Below are positions 17,767-25,927 of a DNA stretch of 54,912 bases, one piece after another (the first letter of the stretch is position 1; each line of letters starts with the position of its first letter). The DNA is taken from assembly GCA_945874695.1 (NCBI GenBank), contig CAMCHP010000010.1, positions 1 through 54,912 of the forward strand. Reading direction: 5' to 3'. The notes below the pieces were generated by a model that did no database searches, had not been told where the DNA came from, and saw only the letters and a list, made by a program, of their open reading frames with translations. The position numbers and the translations under genes are program-made. The stretch comes from Chryseobacterium gleum (GTDB taxonomy: Bacteria; Bacteroidota; Bacteroidia; Flavobacteriales_D; Sanyastnellaceae).

Positions 17767-19310
17767 ACCAAAAAATCAAAACGCTGCGATTCATCCTCGG
17801 CGATCAACTCAACATCAATCACCCGTGGTTCGCTGAAGGGCCAACATCCGATGTCATGTACGCCATGGCTGAAATGCACGTCGAAACCAATTACGTCGAA
17901 CACCACATCCAAAAGGTGGTGGCCTTCTTTCTCGCGATGCGCAACTTCGCCGAAACGCTGCGCCAATTGAACCACAAGGTGGTCTACCTCACCCTCGATC
18001 AAACCGACAAAAACGCTGATGTCGTCCAAATCATCTCCGCGCTGGTTGATAAGCACAATCCCGAGCAGATTGAATACTTGCTCCCCGATGAGTACCGCCT
18101 CGATCAAGCCTTCCAGCGTTTGCAGTCTGCCGTGAATATCCCCGTTGTCGCATGCGATACGCACCATTTTTATACGACCCGCGATGAACTGGCGACCTTC
18201 TTCAAAGGCAAAAAGACCTTCTTGATGGAGAACTTCTACCGGGCCATGCGAAGAAAACACGGGGTACTCATGGAGGGACCTGAACCGGTAACCGGTCGGT
18301 GGAACTACGACGAAGAAAACCGTAAAAAACTACCTCCCAAACTGCTGCCACCTCCAGCAAAGATTTACCCCAAACAGGTACACGAGCTGGTGGCGATGAT
18401 TGAACAAGCGGGGGTGAAAACGATCGGACGAATTAACGCTAACCAATTCATCTGGCCCGTCACCCGCGATGAGGCACTCGATTTACTCAACCACTTCGTA
18501 GAGCACCTGCTGCCATGCTTCGGTACCTACCAAGATGCCCTCACCACGGTCGATTGGTCGCTTTTTCACTCGCGCCTGTCGTTCGCAATGAATGTGAAAC
18601 TCATCGGTCCCAACGAGGTCGTGAACGCTGTAACTGCCCGCTGGCATGCCGATCCTAACCATGCACACATCGCACAAGCGGAGGGCTTCGTGCGGCAAAT
18701 CCTCGGCTGGCGCGAATACATGCGCGGCATCTACTGGGCCAAAATGCCCGAATTCGCAACGCTCAATTTTTTCAACCACGATCGGGCGCTTCCACAGTGG
18801 TTTTGGACGGGCGAAACGCGCATGAAATGCCTCAGCCACAGCATCAACCAATCGCTCGATTTCGCCTATGCCCACCATATTCAGCGCCTCATGGTTACAG
18901 GCAATTTCGCACTCCTGGCGGGCATCCACCCCGATGAACTCGACCGCTGGTACCTCGGCATTTACATCGATGCCATCGAATGGGTCGAAATCACCAACAC
19001 CCGCGGCATGAGCCAGTTCGCCGATGGGGGCATCGTGGGCAGCAAACCCTACGTGTCAAGCGCAAATTACCTGCACAAACAAGGCCATTATTGCGGGTCG
19101 TGTGCCTACAAACACGATGTGCGGGTGGGGGATAAGGCATGCCCTTTCAACAGTTTATACTGGCATTTTTACCAACGCAACCGTACCTTACTCGAACGCA
19201 ATCCGCGCATCGGCATGATGTACCGCACGTGGGATAAAATGGAGGCGCACCAGCAAGCCGCGCTCCTCGATCAAGCTGAATATTACCTCAACCGAATCAA
19301 CGATTTGTAA
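17763..19310 (+). CDS. FeS-type bacterial cryptochrome/(6-4) photolyase family protein
   Basis: A 515-residue member of the deoxyribodipyrimidine photolyase-related family (COG3046/PhrB-like). It starts [17 protein letters not shown], has the helical FAD domain with [38 protein letters not shown] and [20 protein letters not shown], and ends with [20 protein letters not shown]. Three cysteines there plus one upstream (MKCLSHS) fit the 4Fe-4S cluster ligands of this class. Such enzymes repair UV (6-4) photoproducts with light, or act as photoreceptors. ATG 17763 overlaps the DUF2256 stop; the last base overlaps the next ATG (TAATG). The operon is therefore translationally coupled. Confidence 0.93.
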   Translation: MNQKIKTLRFILGDQLNINHPWFAEGPTSDVMYAMAEMHVETNYVEHHIQKVVAFFLAMRNFAETLRQLNHKVVYLTLDQTDKNADVVQIISALVDKHNPEQIEYLLPDEYRLDQAFQRLQSAVNIPVVACDTHHFYTTRDELATFFKGKKTFLMENFYRAMRRKHGVLMEGPEPVTGRWNYDEENRKKLPPKLLPPPAKIYPKQVHELVAMIEQAGVKTIGRINANQFIWPVTRDEALDLLNHFVEHLLPCFGTYQDALTTVDWSLFHSRLSFAMNVKLIGPNEVVNAVTARWHADPNHAHIAQAEGFVRQILGWREYMRGIYWAKMPEFATLNFFNHDRALPQWFWTGETRMKCLSHSINQSLDFAYAHHIQRLMVTGNFALLAGIHPDELDRWYLGIYIDAIEWVEITNTRGMSQFADGGIVGSKPYVSSANYLHKQGHYCGSCAYKHDVRVGDKACPFNSLYWHFYQRNRTLLERNPRIGMMYRTWDKMEAHQQAALLDQAEYYLNRINDL

Positions 19311-20581
19311 TGAAACGCTCCATCATTTGGTTCAGAAACGATTTGCGCACGACCGATCACCCTGCGCTCCATCAAGCAGCGGAAAATGGACACGCAATAG
19401 TCGCCGTCTACATTTTTGACGAGCGCAATTGGCAGCCCGATCCCTACGGTTTGCCGAAAACGGGCGTACATCGCACCCAATTCTTGCTCGAAAGTGTACG
19501 CGATTTAGATGATTCGCTCGCTTCGCTCGGATGCACCCTCTTAACCGCAAAGGGTAATCCGGCCGTGATTTTGACTGACCTCGCCGCGAAGTACAATTGT
19601 TCGACGGTTTATGCAACCAAAGAACACACCCGCGAGGAAGTCGACCGCGAAGCCGAAGTGGCTGCGGTGCTGTCCCTCCAACTACTCGAGGGCCTCACAC
19701 TCATCCACCCCGATGACCTGCCGTTTGACCTCGAACGCCTGCCCGATGTCTTCACGCAGTTTCGCAACGGGGTCGAAAAACGCAGTGCGGTGCGTGCGCC
19801 GCTTCCCGAGCCTGAACAACTTCATTGTTTGGTGACTGAACGAAGCAGCTTCCCAACATTGGCCGATTTTGGATACGAAACCGCTCCATCTGATCCGCGC
19901 CAAGTACTTGCGTTCGTGGGTGGCGCCCTCCCCGCTTGGGATCGCCTCGATCACTATTTCTGGGAAACGAAAGCGCTCAGCACCTACAAAGAAACCCGAA
20001 ACGGACTCCTCGGTGCCGATTATTCGAGCAAATTCAGTCCGTGGTTGGCCAATGGCTGCATTTCACCCCGTGAAATTTGGGCCGAGGTCAAACGCTACGA
20101 GGCTGAAAACGGGGGCAATGAGAGCACGTATTGGTTGCTGTTTGAGTTGCTGTGGCGCGACTACTTTCGCTTCGTCGCCATGAAGTATGGCGATCGCATC
20201 TTCTACCGCACGGGCATCAAGCGCCAAGCGCCACGCAGCCGCAACGATGCGCGTACGTTCACGGCATGGGCCGAGGGCAACACGCCCGAACCTTTTGTGA
20301 ATGCCAATATGAAAGAGTTGGTCGCGACCGGATTCATGAGCAACCGCGGCCGGCAAAACGTGGCTAGTTATTTGGTGCACGATTTGGGCATCGACTGGCG
20401 GCGCGGAGCAGCCTTCTTTGAACACCATTTGATCGATTACGATCCGGCAAGCAACTACGGCAACTGGATTTATATCGCTGGTGTTGGCAATGACCCGCGC
20501 GAAAACCGCAAGTTCAACATCGCGCGTCAAGCTGATATGTACGACGCCGAAGGAGCGTACCAAAAAACATGGCTGGCATGA
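19310..20581 (+). CDS. Cryptochrome DASH / deoxyribodipyrimidine photolyase
   Basis: A 423-residue protein beginning SIIWFRNDLRTTDHPALH, with the DASH-type FTQFRNGVEKRSAVR segment, and the FAD-binding domain (YKETRNGLLGADYSSKFSPWLANGCIS, WLLFELLWRDYFRF, MKELVATGFMSNRGRQNVASYL, DPASNYGNWIYIAGVGNDPR). DASH proteins repair cyclobutane pyrimidine dimers, mainly in single-stranded DNA, and bind FAD plus an antenna folate. It is the third gene of the coupled operon, and its TGA overlaps the next gene by ATGA. Confidence 0.94.
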   Translation: MKRSIIWFRNDLRTTDHPALHQAAENGHAIVAVYIFDERNWQPDPYGLPKTGVHRTQFLLESVRDLDDSLASLGCTLLTAKGNPAVILTDLAAKYNCSTVYATKEHTREEVDREAEVAAVLSLQLLEGLTLIHPDDLPFDLERLPDVFTQFRNGVEKRSAVRAPLPEPEQLHCLVTERSSFPTLADFGYETAPSDPRQVLAFVGGALPAWDRLDHYFWETKALSTYKETRNGLLGADYSSKFSPWLANGCISPREIWAEVKRYEAENGGNESTYWLLFELLWRDYFRFVAMKYGDRIFYRTGIKRQAPRSRNDARTFTAWAEGNTPEPFVNANMKELVATGFMSNRGRQNVASYLVHDLGIDWRRGAAFFEHHLIDYDPASNYGNWIYIAGVGNDPRENRKFNIARQADMYDAEGAYQKTWLA

Positions 20582-20997
20582 AATTCTGGAATTTAACCTA
20601 CAACGATCCCGGTCGGTGGGCCGAGGTGCACGCCATCAGTGGCAAACCACTCAATTTCTGGGAAACACTCAAAAGCGGGGGCAGTGGTTCGCCTCGCGGG
20701 GTGATGCTCACCTTCCCAGGCGGAGATGGATTGCTCACTGAGACATCCAACATGAAGTACTGCAACGCGCAGCGCATGCGTTCGGGGGTGGTACTTTACT
20801 TTAAGGTCAGACTTGAAGTGTATGGCATCCCATTGCAAAGGGGTTCGGTACTGCGTATTGAGACATCCCGCCGGCAGGCGGAGAGCTTTCCCGCACAACT
20901 TCGCATTGTCATGCGCAATCACAGCTGCATTGACCTCGCATGTTCCGAGAACAATGCGGCGGTGTGGCTCCGTTTTTTGAATGCCGCATTGCTATAA
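20578..20997 (+). CDS. Uncharacterised protein, fourth gene of the photolyase operon
   Basis: A 139-residue protein from ATG 20578 (MKFWNLTYNDPGRWAEVHAI), chosen because it forms an ATGA overlap with the photolyase stop like the other junctions; a start at 20569 is possible. It has no signal peptide, no transmembrane segment and no motif I recognise. It is rich in aromatic and Gly/Ser residues (SGKPLNFWETLKSGGSGSPRG) with two Cys-containing segments near the end. A palindromic repeat copy lies inside it in antisense orientation. The operon position suggests a role tied to light-driven DNA repair or flavin/antenna supply, but this is context only. Confidence 0.7.
   Translation: MKFWNLTYNDPGRWAEVHAISGKPLNFWETLKSGGSGSPRGVMLTFPGGDGLLTETSNMKYCNAQRMRSGVVLYFKVRLEVYGIPLQRGSVLRIETSRRQAESFPAQLRIVMRNHSCIDLACSENNAAVWLRFLNAALL
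20864..20884 (-). repeat. Palindromic repeat copy (in 139-aa operon gene)
   Basis: On the minus strand: TCT, arm CCGCC, loop TGCC, arm GGCGG, GATG. Antisense to the gene; the 14-base core recurs in forward orientation at 22840-22853. Confidence 0.7.
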
Positions 20998-21028
20998 AAA
21001 AAGCCGCACTCGTTGAAGTGCGGCTTTC
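20996..21028. terminator. Bidirectional rho-independent terminator
   Basis: An 11-bp hairpin (arm AAAGCCGCACT 21000-21010, loop CGTTGA, arm AGTGCGGCTTT) between the convergent photolyase operon and the T9SS redoxin gene. Confidence 0.9.
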
Positions 21029-21048
21029 AAAGCATATTTTTTCGTCGC

Positions 21049-21867
21049 TTAGCGAACCACCACGCGGTGTGTCATCGGACGTCCGCCGATATCAGAAACC
21101 AGCATGTAAATTCCCGCAGGGAATGCGCTGAAATCAAAGTTCACTTGGTGCTCACCCGCTGCTTGATTGTTGTGGCTGATGGTCGCCACTTTCTCACCGA
21201 TAAGGTTGTACAATGCAATGCGCACTGTAGCCGCTTTGTTGAGGGTGTAGCTCATCGTTGCAATGCCTTGGGTAGGGTTTGGGTAAACGCCATTCCAAGT
21301 CATGCCTGTTTTGACTTCATCAACACCTACACTGCACGCCATTACTTCGATACCTGATCCATTCGGGAAGGTCGCTTCGAAGGTTCCTACATTGGCAATC
21401 GGCCAAATGTCGGTTTCAAGCATGTTATTGTTTGGCCCGATAAGGGTAAAAGTTGGGTAAGCCGCAATACCAAAATTGCTTGTTACCGCACCTGCTCCAC
21501 CATCAGCACTCACTGCTGCCGCATGGTTAAATGAACCACCAAAGGTGTCTTCAAACGTGATCACTTGTGCGTCGGTGTCTGAACCGCTGTTCATTGAAAT
21601 ACAAATCAAATCACCCGCATTGCAGCCGTATTTGTCGTGCAGTTCATTGAAAATAGGAGTGGTTTGCTGACAAGGCACACACGCTACGAAAAAGAAGTCG
21701 AGTATAACATACTTGCCAGCAGCTGTGTACGCATACAGGTCGTGTGTTACACCGTCGGTGTCAGTCACAGTGAAGTTGTCAACGGTTTCGCCGACATTGT
21801 AGTTAAGTACCTGAGCCTGCGCGGCTACAACCATACTTAACGCGAATAGGAGTGCATAGATTTTTTT
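21049..21867 (-). CDS. Secreted redoxin-domain protein with T9SS type A sorting signal
   Basis: A 272-residue protein from MKKIYALLFALSMVVAAQAQ, a Sec signal peptide; an upstream start at 21909 would place 14 residues before it. Residues about 25-165 are a TlpA/AhpC-type thioredoxin fold with a redox motif FVACVPCQQTTPIF and the cis-Pro region AAYPTFTLIG. The C-terminus (NGVYPNPTQGIATMSYTLNK, LYNLIGEKV, FPAGIYMLV, THRVVVR) is a type A T9SS sorting domain. It should be exported beyond the outer membrane, unusual for a thiol protein. It might handle extracellular disulfides or peroxides. Confidence 0.88.
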   Translation of the reverse strand, partial: KKIYALLFALSMVVAAQAQVLNYNVGETVDNFTVTDTDGVTHDLYAYTAAGKYVILDFFFVACVPCQQTTPIFNELHDKYGCNAGDLICISMNSGSDTDAQVITFEDTFGGSFNHAAAVSADGGAGAVTSNFGIAAYPTFTLIGPNNNMLETDIWPIANVGTFEATFPNGSGIEVMACSVGVDEVKTGMTWNGVYPNPTQGIATMSYTLNKAATVRIALYNLIGEKVATISHNNQAAGEHQVNFDFSAFPAGIYMLVSDIGGRPMTHRVVVR

Positions 21868-22049
21868 CATGGTTTCAAAATTTTCTAGGTCTAAGATAAT
21901 GAATTCCAATGGATTTTTTGCGGCAAATCTTTAAAATACGCTTGTTCTCTGATGCTGCTTAAGAATAAGATTCCAAGAATCGTGCCCTAATTTTCAGGCC
22001 GATGAATACGGCTGAGAAGTTGTAATTTCACGACCTCAGCGCTAAACCT

Positions 22050-23033
22050 ATGAAGCAGCAATCAAAGTTCGTTCTCGTTTTGCACGGCGGTGCAGGTACC
22101 TTACTCAAGTCGCAAATGACGGCTGAAAAAGAAGCGCGTTACCGCGAAGCCTTGCTGCATGCGCTGCGCGCAGGGGAGCAGGTTTTGAAAAAGGGAGGTT
22201 CTGCTTTAGACGCCGTAGTGGCCACGGTGGTCGAGCTGGAGTCGTGTGAACTATTCAACGCAGGAAAAGGTGCCGTGTACACCCACGAAGGGCACCATGA
22301 ACTCGATGCGACACTCATGAATGGTGCCGACCGCAAAGCGGGGGCCGTGTGTGCAGTACGGCACATCGAGCATCCCATTGCAGTGTGTCGCAAGGTGATG
22401 GATTCTGAGTTCGTGATGCTCAATGGCGCAGGAGCCGAAGAATTTGCTGTGGCTCACGGTTTCTCCCTCGTTGAAAATAGTTTCTTCTCAACCGATTTCC
22501 GCAAAGAGCAACTGGCGCAAGCCATTGAACGCGGAGTGGTGCAGCTTGACCATGCCGACGATGCAGACCAAGATGAGAAAACACAAGGCAATCGCTACGG
22601 CACGGTGGGCGCGGTCGCCATCGATATGCAAGGAAATTTGGCAGCGGCCACCTCAACCGGGGGTATGACCAATAAGCGGTACGGACGTGTAGGCGATTCG
22701 GCCCTCATTGGCGCGGGCACCTGGGCCGATAACCGCAGTTGTGCAGTGAGTGCCACGGGGCATGGCGAGTATTTCATTCGCTCAGGCGTTGCAGCTCGCA
22801 TTTCAGCCATGCTCGAGTTTGGCGATGTTGACTTGGTTACCGCCTGCCGGCGGATGATGCACGAAGAAGTTGAACCCCTCGGAGGCGATGGTGGGGTAAT
22901 CGCTATCGACGCGTTCGGAAACCTCAGCATGACATTTAACTCGGATGGCATGTACCGTGCATGGGTGCGCGAAGGCGAACCCGCCTGCACTGCAATTTTT
23001 ACGGATGATGTGATCGCGCACGACGCGCTTTAA
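22050..23033 (+). CDS. Isoaspartyl peptidase / L-asparaginase (Ntn hydrolase)
   Basis: A 327-residue plant-type asparaginase. It starts LVLHGGAGTLLKSQM, has ELFNAGKGAVYTHEGHHELD, and contains the autocleavage site GNRYGTVGAVAIDMQGNLAA with the nucleophile Thr (about residue 187), then TSTGGMTNKRYGRVGDSALIGAGTWADN. After self-cleavage these enzymes hydrolyse beta-aspartyl dipeptides and asparagine. Beta-Asp-Arg is what cyanophycinases release, so it may complement the two cyanophycinase-like genes at 33.1-35.3 kb. No signal peptide, so cytoplasmic. The 3' end overlaps the next convergent gene by 35 bp. Confidence 0.93.
   Translation: MKQQSKFVLVLHGGAGTLLKSQMTAEKEARYREALLHALRAGEQVLKKGGSALDAVVATVVELESCELFNAGKGAVYTHEGHHELDATLMNGADRKAGAVCAVRHIEHPIAVCRKVMDSEFVMLNGAGAEEFAVAHGFSLVENSFFSTDFRKEQLAQAIERGVVQLDHADDADQDEKTQGNRYGTVGAVAIDMQGNLAAATSTGGMTNKRYGRVGDSALIGAGTWADNRSCAVSATGHGEYFIRSGVAARISAMLEFGDVDLVTACRRMMHEEVEPLGGDGGVIAIDAFGNLSMTFNSDGMYRAWVREGEPACTAIFTDDVIAHDAL
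22837..22856 (+). repeat. Palindromic repeat copy (in isoaspartyl peptidase gene)
   Basis: Arm CCGCC (22840-22844), loop TGCC, arm GGCGG (22849-22853), ATG. Sense; read as TACRRM. The leading T-run is absent. Confidence 0.6.
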
Positions 23034-23562
23034 TGCGCTGTCGCTCCCGCGCAATCATTACTTCAGCGGCTGCCGGGTCACGCTGCAAACATTGGAGCAA
23101 TCGTCCAACGTCGATCACCTCAGCGGCTTTTACGGGTGCATCAAGCGGAGCAATGTGTGCCGAGAGCACGTCAAATTGCTCTTCAAAGGCGAGCTGAACG
23201 GCGACCAACTGCTCGGCTGCCCATCCAACATCCAAAGGGTGCAGCCGTTGCGCCATATATAAACGCAGCGTATTTATACGGTCGGCATAGGCGTGCAGGA
23301 GCTCATCCATCCTGCCGTTAGGCAGAAATAATGCTTCAAAATCAGGGTGTTCAAGTGCAGAAAGTGCGAGTCCAAGTGCCTCGGCAGCTGCGTGCAGCCG
23401 CTCTAAACGCTGAATGCGCGTGCGATACACTTCAGGTACAATGGCTTGCCGCAGCAAATAATCGCGCACGGTAAAAACCTGCTCTTCCAATGCTTCGGCC
23501 ACAACGGCCAAAGGCGGCGAAAGCTCGAAGTCAAATACATGAAGGGCCATTTCGCGGTTCAT
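22999..23562 (-). CDS. Uncharacterised alpha-helical protein
   Basis: A 187-residue protein from ATG 23562 (MNREMALHVFDFELSPPLAV). It is strongly helical and charged, with no signal peptide, and ends in basic residues (ARERQRIKARRARSHHP). I do not recognise a family. It fills an otherwise gene-free stretch and overlaps the convergent asparaginase 3' end by 35 bp. A palindromic repeat at 23308-23329 is in its sense orientation and read as FLPNGRM. A GTG at 23589 could add nine residues. Confidence that it is coding is moderate. Confidence 0.55.
   Translation of the reverse strand: MNREMALHVFDFELSPPLAVVAEALEEQVFTVRDYLLRQAIVPEVYRTRIQRLERLHAAAEALGLALSALEHPDFEALFLPNGRMDELLHAYADRINTLRLYMAQRLHPLDVGWAAEQLVAVQLAFEEQFDVLSAHIAPLDAPVKAAEVIDVGRLLQCLQRDPAAAEVMIARERQRIKARRARSHHP
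23308..23329 (-). repeat. Palindromic repeat copy with CTGCC/GGCAG arms
   Basis: Minus strand: ATTT, arm CTGCC, loop TAAC, arm GGCAG, GATG. Same flanks and loop as the CGGCC/GGCCG copies with a compensated pair change. Confidence 0.75.
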
Positions 23563-23606
23563 GACACGAAGTTGTGAAAAACTATGCACAGTTTTTGAAG
23601 GTTAGG

Positions 23607-23614
23607 TATATTTG
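23607..23614 (+). promoter_or_regulatory. -7 box (TATATTTG) upstream of the TlpA-like lipoprotein gene
   Basis: TATATTTG matches the consensus, 26 nt before the ATG at 23641. An out-of-frame ATG at 23615 directly follows it and opens a 28-codon overlapping ORF, probably without meaning. Confidence 0.55.
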
Positions 23615-23640
23615 CATGAAATCCTTGAAAATTTTAGAAA

Positions 23641-25077
23641 ATGATGAATCAATTGTTGCTAAGTCTGTTGAGCATTGTGGCAATGGCAGGCTGTTCGGCT
23701 GATGCTCCCTCGAATGCGCCTGCTGATGAAACCACCAACGTTGAAGTAGTGCAAGATGCGCAACCTGCGAATTATGTGAACGGAATCACCGCGCAAAACG
23801 CAGGTGACAAAACCGGCCCCATTCACTTGCACGGTGTAATGCGCGCTGCACCGCCCGGAGCAAAACTCTTCCTTTATGAAACCGAGGGGAAAACCAATTT
23901 TGTAATCGATAGCACAGCCATCAATGGCACCGTCTGGGATTTTGGAACGAAAGACTATGCACGCGGGTTTTACATGATCGGCTTCAATGGCGATTTGAAC
24001 AACATGATGCCTGTAATTCTCAACCCAGATGAAGCAGATGTGAATATAACCTTCAACTCAAGCCGCGTGAACGGGAACCATACGTCGCCTGGGTCTAAAG
24101 AAAATGAAGGGTTTTTCGCCTACTGGGCTGAAGACAAGCGCATCGAACGCGATATTACAGCGCTTCGCAAACAACGCGGTGAATCGTCGTTCAAAGAGCG
24201 GGTTGACCAAGACATTGCCAACAAAGAAGCCGAGCTACGCACCATTCAGGCCGACTTCATTGGACGCTACCCGAATACCTACCTCGCGAAGTTCTTGACG
24301 TGGAAACGCTCACCCTTCCCAGGCGATAAAGGCAAATACTGGTCTGACATTGACTTTAACGACAATTCAATCGTTCGTTCGCCGATCCTCAACGATCGCA
24401 TTCAAGAATTCATGCGCACCCACAGCGGGGGCGAACCAGCGGGCTTCATGGCCTGCATCGATTTGCTCAAGGCTGAAGCTGAAGAAAATCCACGGGTGTT
24501 GGAATTCGTGTTGTACACCATGCTCGATGGCTTTTACCAGAGCAACATGGAAGATTTGTCGATGTACATTCTCGACAATTACATTTTCGATGACGATTGC
24601 GGGGCAAACCTCAGCGATGTGGTGAAGCAACGTGCACAAGGCATCGTGAATCTGCAAATTGGTAAAACGCCACCCAACTTCAAGATCGAAAAATCAACAG
24701 GAGGCACACTCGAATTGATGGCTGAAGTGAAGAAGCACGAGTATACCTTGGTGATGTTTTGGGCATCTTGGTGCCACAAGTGTGAGCAAGAAATGCCCGT
24801 GTTAAGCCAAGTTCATACGGCATACAAAGGCCGCGGGTTCGGTGTGGTAGGCGTTTCAGTCGATAACAGCCGCGATCAATGGCTAGCGGCGATCGAAAGC
24901 AAAGGTGCCCAAGGTTGGCCCAACGTATCGCAACTGCTGTCATGGGATTCGCCGGTGGCCAAAGACTACCGTATTACGCAAACCCCAACGCTGTTTTTGT
25001 TGAACAAAAAGGGCGAAATCGTACTTAAGCCGAAGCGCATTTTTGAGGTTGAAAACTTCCTCAAGCAGAACTTATAA
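23641..25077 (+). CDS. TlpA-family thioredoxin-like lipoprotein
   Basis: A 478-residue protein with a lipoprotein signal (MMNQLLLSLLSIVAMAGCSA; lipobox Cys near 18). Residues about 55-340 form the DUF4369/DUF5106-type N-terminal region common to Bacteroidota TlpA lipoproteins. The C-terminal thioredoxin fold (about 345-478) has LVMFWASWCHKCEQEMPVLS with a CxxC pair, GVVGVSVD and ITQTPTLFLL. It would be anchored to a membrane facing the periplasm and reduce or shuffle disulfides. It is followed after 2 bp by the glycerophosphodiesterase gene, probably one transcript. Confidence 0.9.
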   Translation: MMNQLLLSLLSIVAMAGCSADAPSNAPADETTNVEVVQDAQPANYVNGITAQNAGDKTGPIHLHGVMRAAPPGAKLFLYETEGKTNFVIDSTAINGTVWDFGTKDYARGFYMIGFNGDLNNMMPVILNPDEADVNITFNSSRVNGNHTSPGSKENEGFFAYWAEDKRIERDITALRKQRGESSFKERVDQDIANKEAELRTIQADFIGRYPNTYLAKFLTWKRSPFPGDKGKYWSDIDFNDNSIVRSPILNDRIQEFMRTHSGGEPAGFMACIDLLKAEAEENPRVLEFVLYTMLDGFYQSNMEDLSMYILDNYIFDDDCGANLSDVVKQRAQGIVNLQIGKTPPNFKIEKSTGGTLELMAEVKKHEYTLVMFWASWCHKCEQEMPVLSQVHTAYKGRGFGVVGVSVDNSRDQWLAAIESKGAQGWPNVSQLLSWDSPVAKDYRITQTPTLFLLNKKGEIVLKPKRIFEVENFLKQNL

Positions 25078-25079
25078 GC

Positions 25080-25922
25080 ATGTTGCATGATCAACCGTTG
25101 ATCATTCAAGGGCACCGGGGTTGCCGATTGCGTTACCCCGAAAACAGTATCGAAGGCGTCGTGGCGGCATTTGCCCACGGCGCCTTCGCTGTTGAAATCG
25201 ATGTGTGGTTGAGTGCCGATCACATGCCCATGGTGGTGCACGATCCGGTTTTGGTTTCGCCTGATTTCGGCCTAACGGCCGGATGCACTGCACTGACCGT
25301 TTACGCGCATTCAGCTGAAGAGGTGCGTGCGATCCATTTCGGCGCTTCCGATTCGCCGCGCTTTGCCCACTTGCGACCGGATGCCGGAGTGCCTGCGCGC
25401 TGTTATATACCTGACCTTGGGAGCTTGCTCGACCATCCCGGCGTTCAGCCGGAAAAAATCAACCTCGAAATTAAAAGTGATGCGCGGTTCGATGGCGCTT
25501 GGCAGCCTGATCCGTCAAGCTACGCCCGCACCGTGGTACACTTTGTTGAACGTCGCAATTGGTTGCCGTGGCGCGTGAAGAGTTTTGATTTGCGCGTCCT
25601 CGATGCGCTCGCTGAGCTTCGGCCTGATTGGCCTTTGCATGCCCTCAGCGAGGCCTTACCTGCCGATATCGATGCGGCTTTTGCATGGTGCCAAAAGCGA
25701 CAGGTCTTAGCTTCTACGGGTATTTCGGTTGATGAGGTGGCAGTTGACCAAGCCTTGGTGCATCGGGCTGCCGACGCAGGTTTGCACCTCAGTGTGTACA
25801 CCGTGAATGCGGTTGATCGCATGTTGACTTTGCATGCTTTGGGCGTTCGCGACATCATCACCGACGATCCGATGCATTTGCGTGGGGCGGCCGCCGCTGC
25901 TGGCTTGCAGCTGGCTGAGTGA
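25080..25922 (+). CDS. Glycerophosphodiester phosphodiesterase family protein
   Basis: A 280-residue GDPD-type TIM barrel: IIQGHRGCRLRYPENSIEGV, AVEIDVWLSADHMPMVVHDP, INLEIKSDAR, VKSFDLRVLDALAELRPDW and the closing VYTVNAVDRML / IITDDPM. Catalytic His, Glu and Asp positions are present. It hydrolyses glycerophosphodiesters from phospholipid turnover to glycerol-3-phosphate and alcohols. There is no signal peptide. The gene contains two palindromic-repeat copies in opposite orientations (25264-25285 and 25434-25456), and the stretch around the first, DFGLTAGCTALTVYAHSAEE, falls in the usual insertion region of the family. Confidence 0.93.
   Translation: MLHDQPLIIQGHRGCRLRYPENSIEGVVAAFAHGAFAVEIDVWLSADHMPMVVHDPVLVSPDFGLTAGCTALTVYAHSAEEVRAIHFGASDSPRFAHLRPDAGVPARCYIPDLGSLLDHPGVQPEKINLEIKSDARFDGAWQPDPSSYARTVVHFVERRNWLPWRVKSFDLRVLDALAELRPDWPLHALSEALPADIDAAFAWCQKRQVLASTGISVDEVAVDQALVHRAADAGLHLSVYTVNAVDRMLTLHALGVRDIITDDPMHLRGAAAAAGLQLAE
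25264..25285 (+). repeat. Palindromic repeat copy (in GDPD gene, sense)
   Basis: ATTT, arm CGGCC (25268-25272), loop TAAC, arm GGCCG (25277-25281), GATG. Read as FGLTAGC. Confidence 0.8.
25434..25456 (-). repeat. Palindromic repeat copy (in GDPD gene, antisense)
   Basis: Minus strand: T-run, arm CCGGC, loop TGAAC, arm GCCGG, GATG. Arm pairs differ from the first copy 150 bp away. Confidence 0.7.
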
Positions 25923-25927
25923 TGCGT

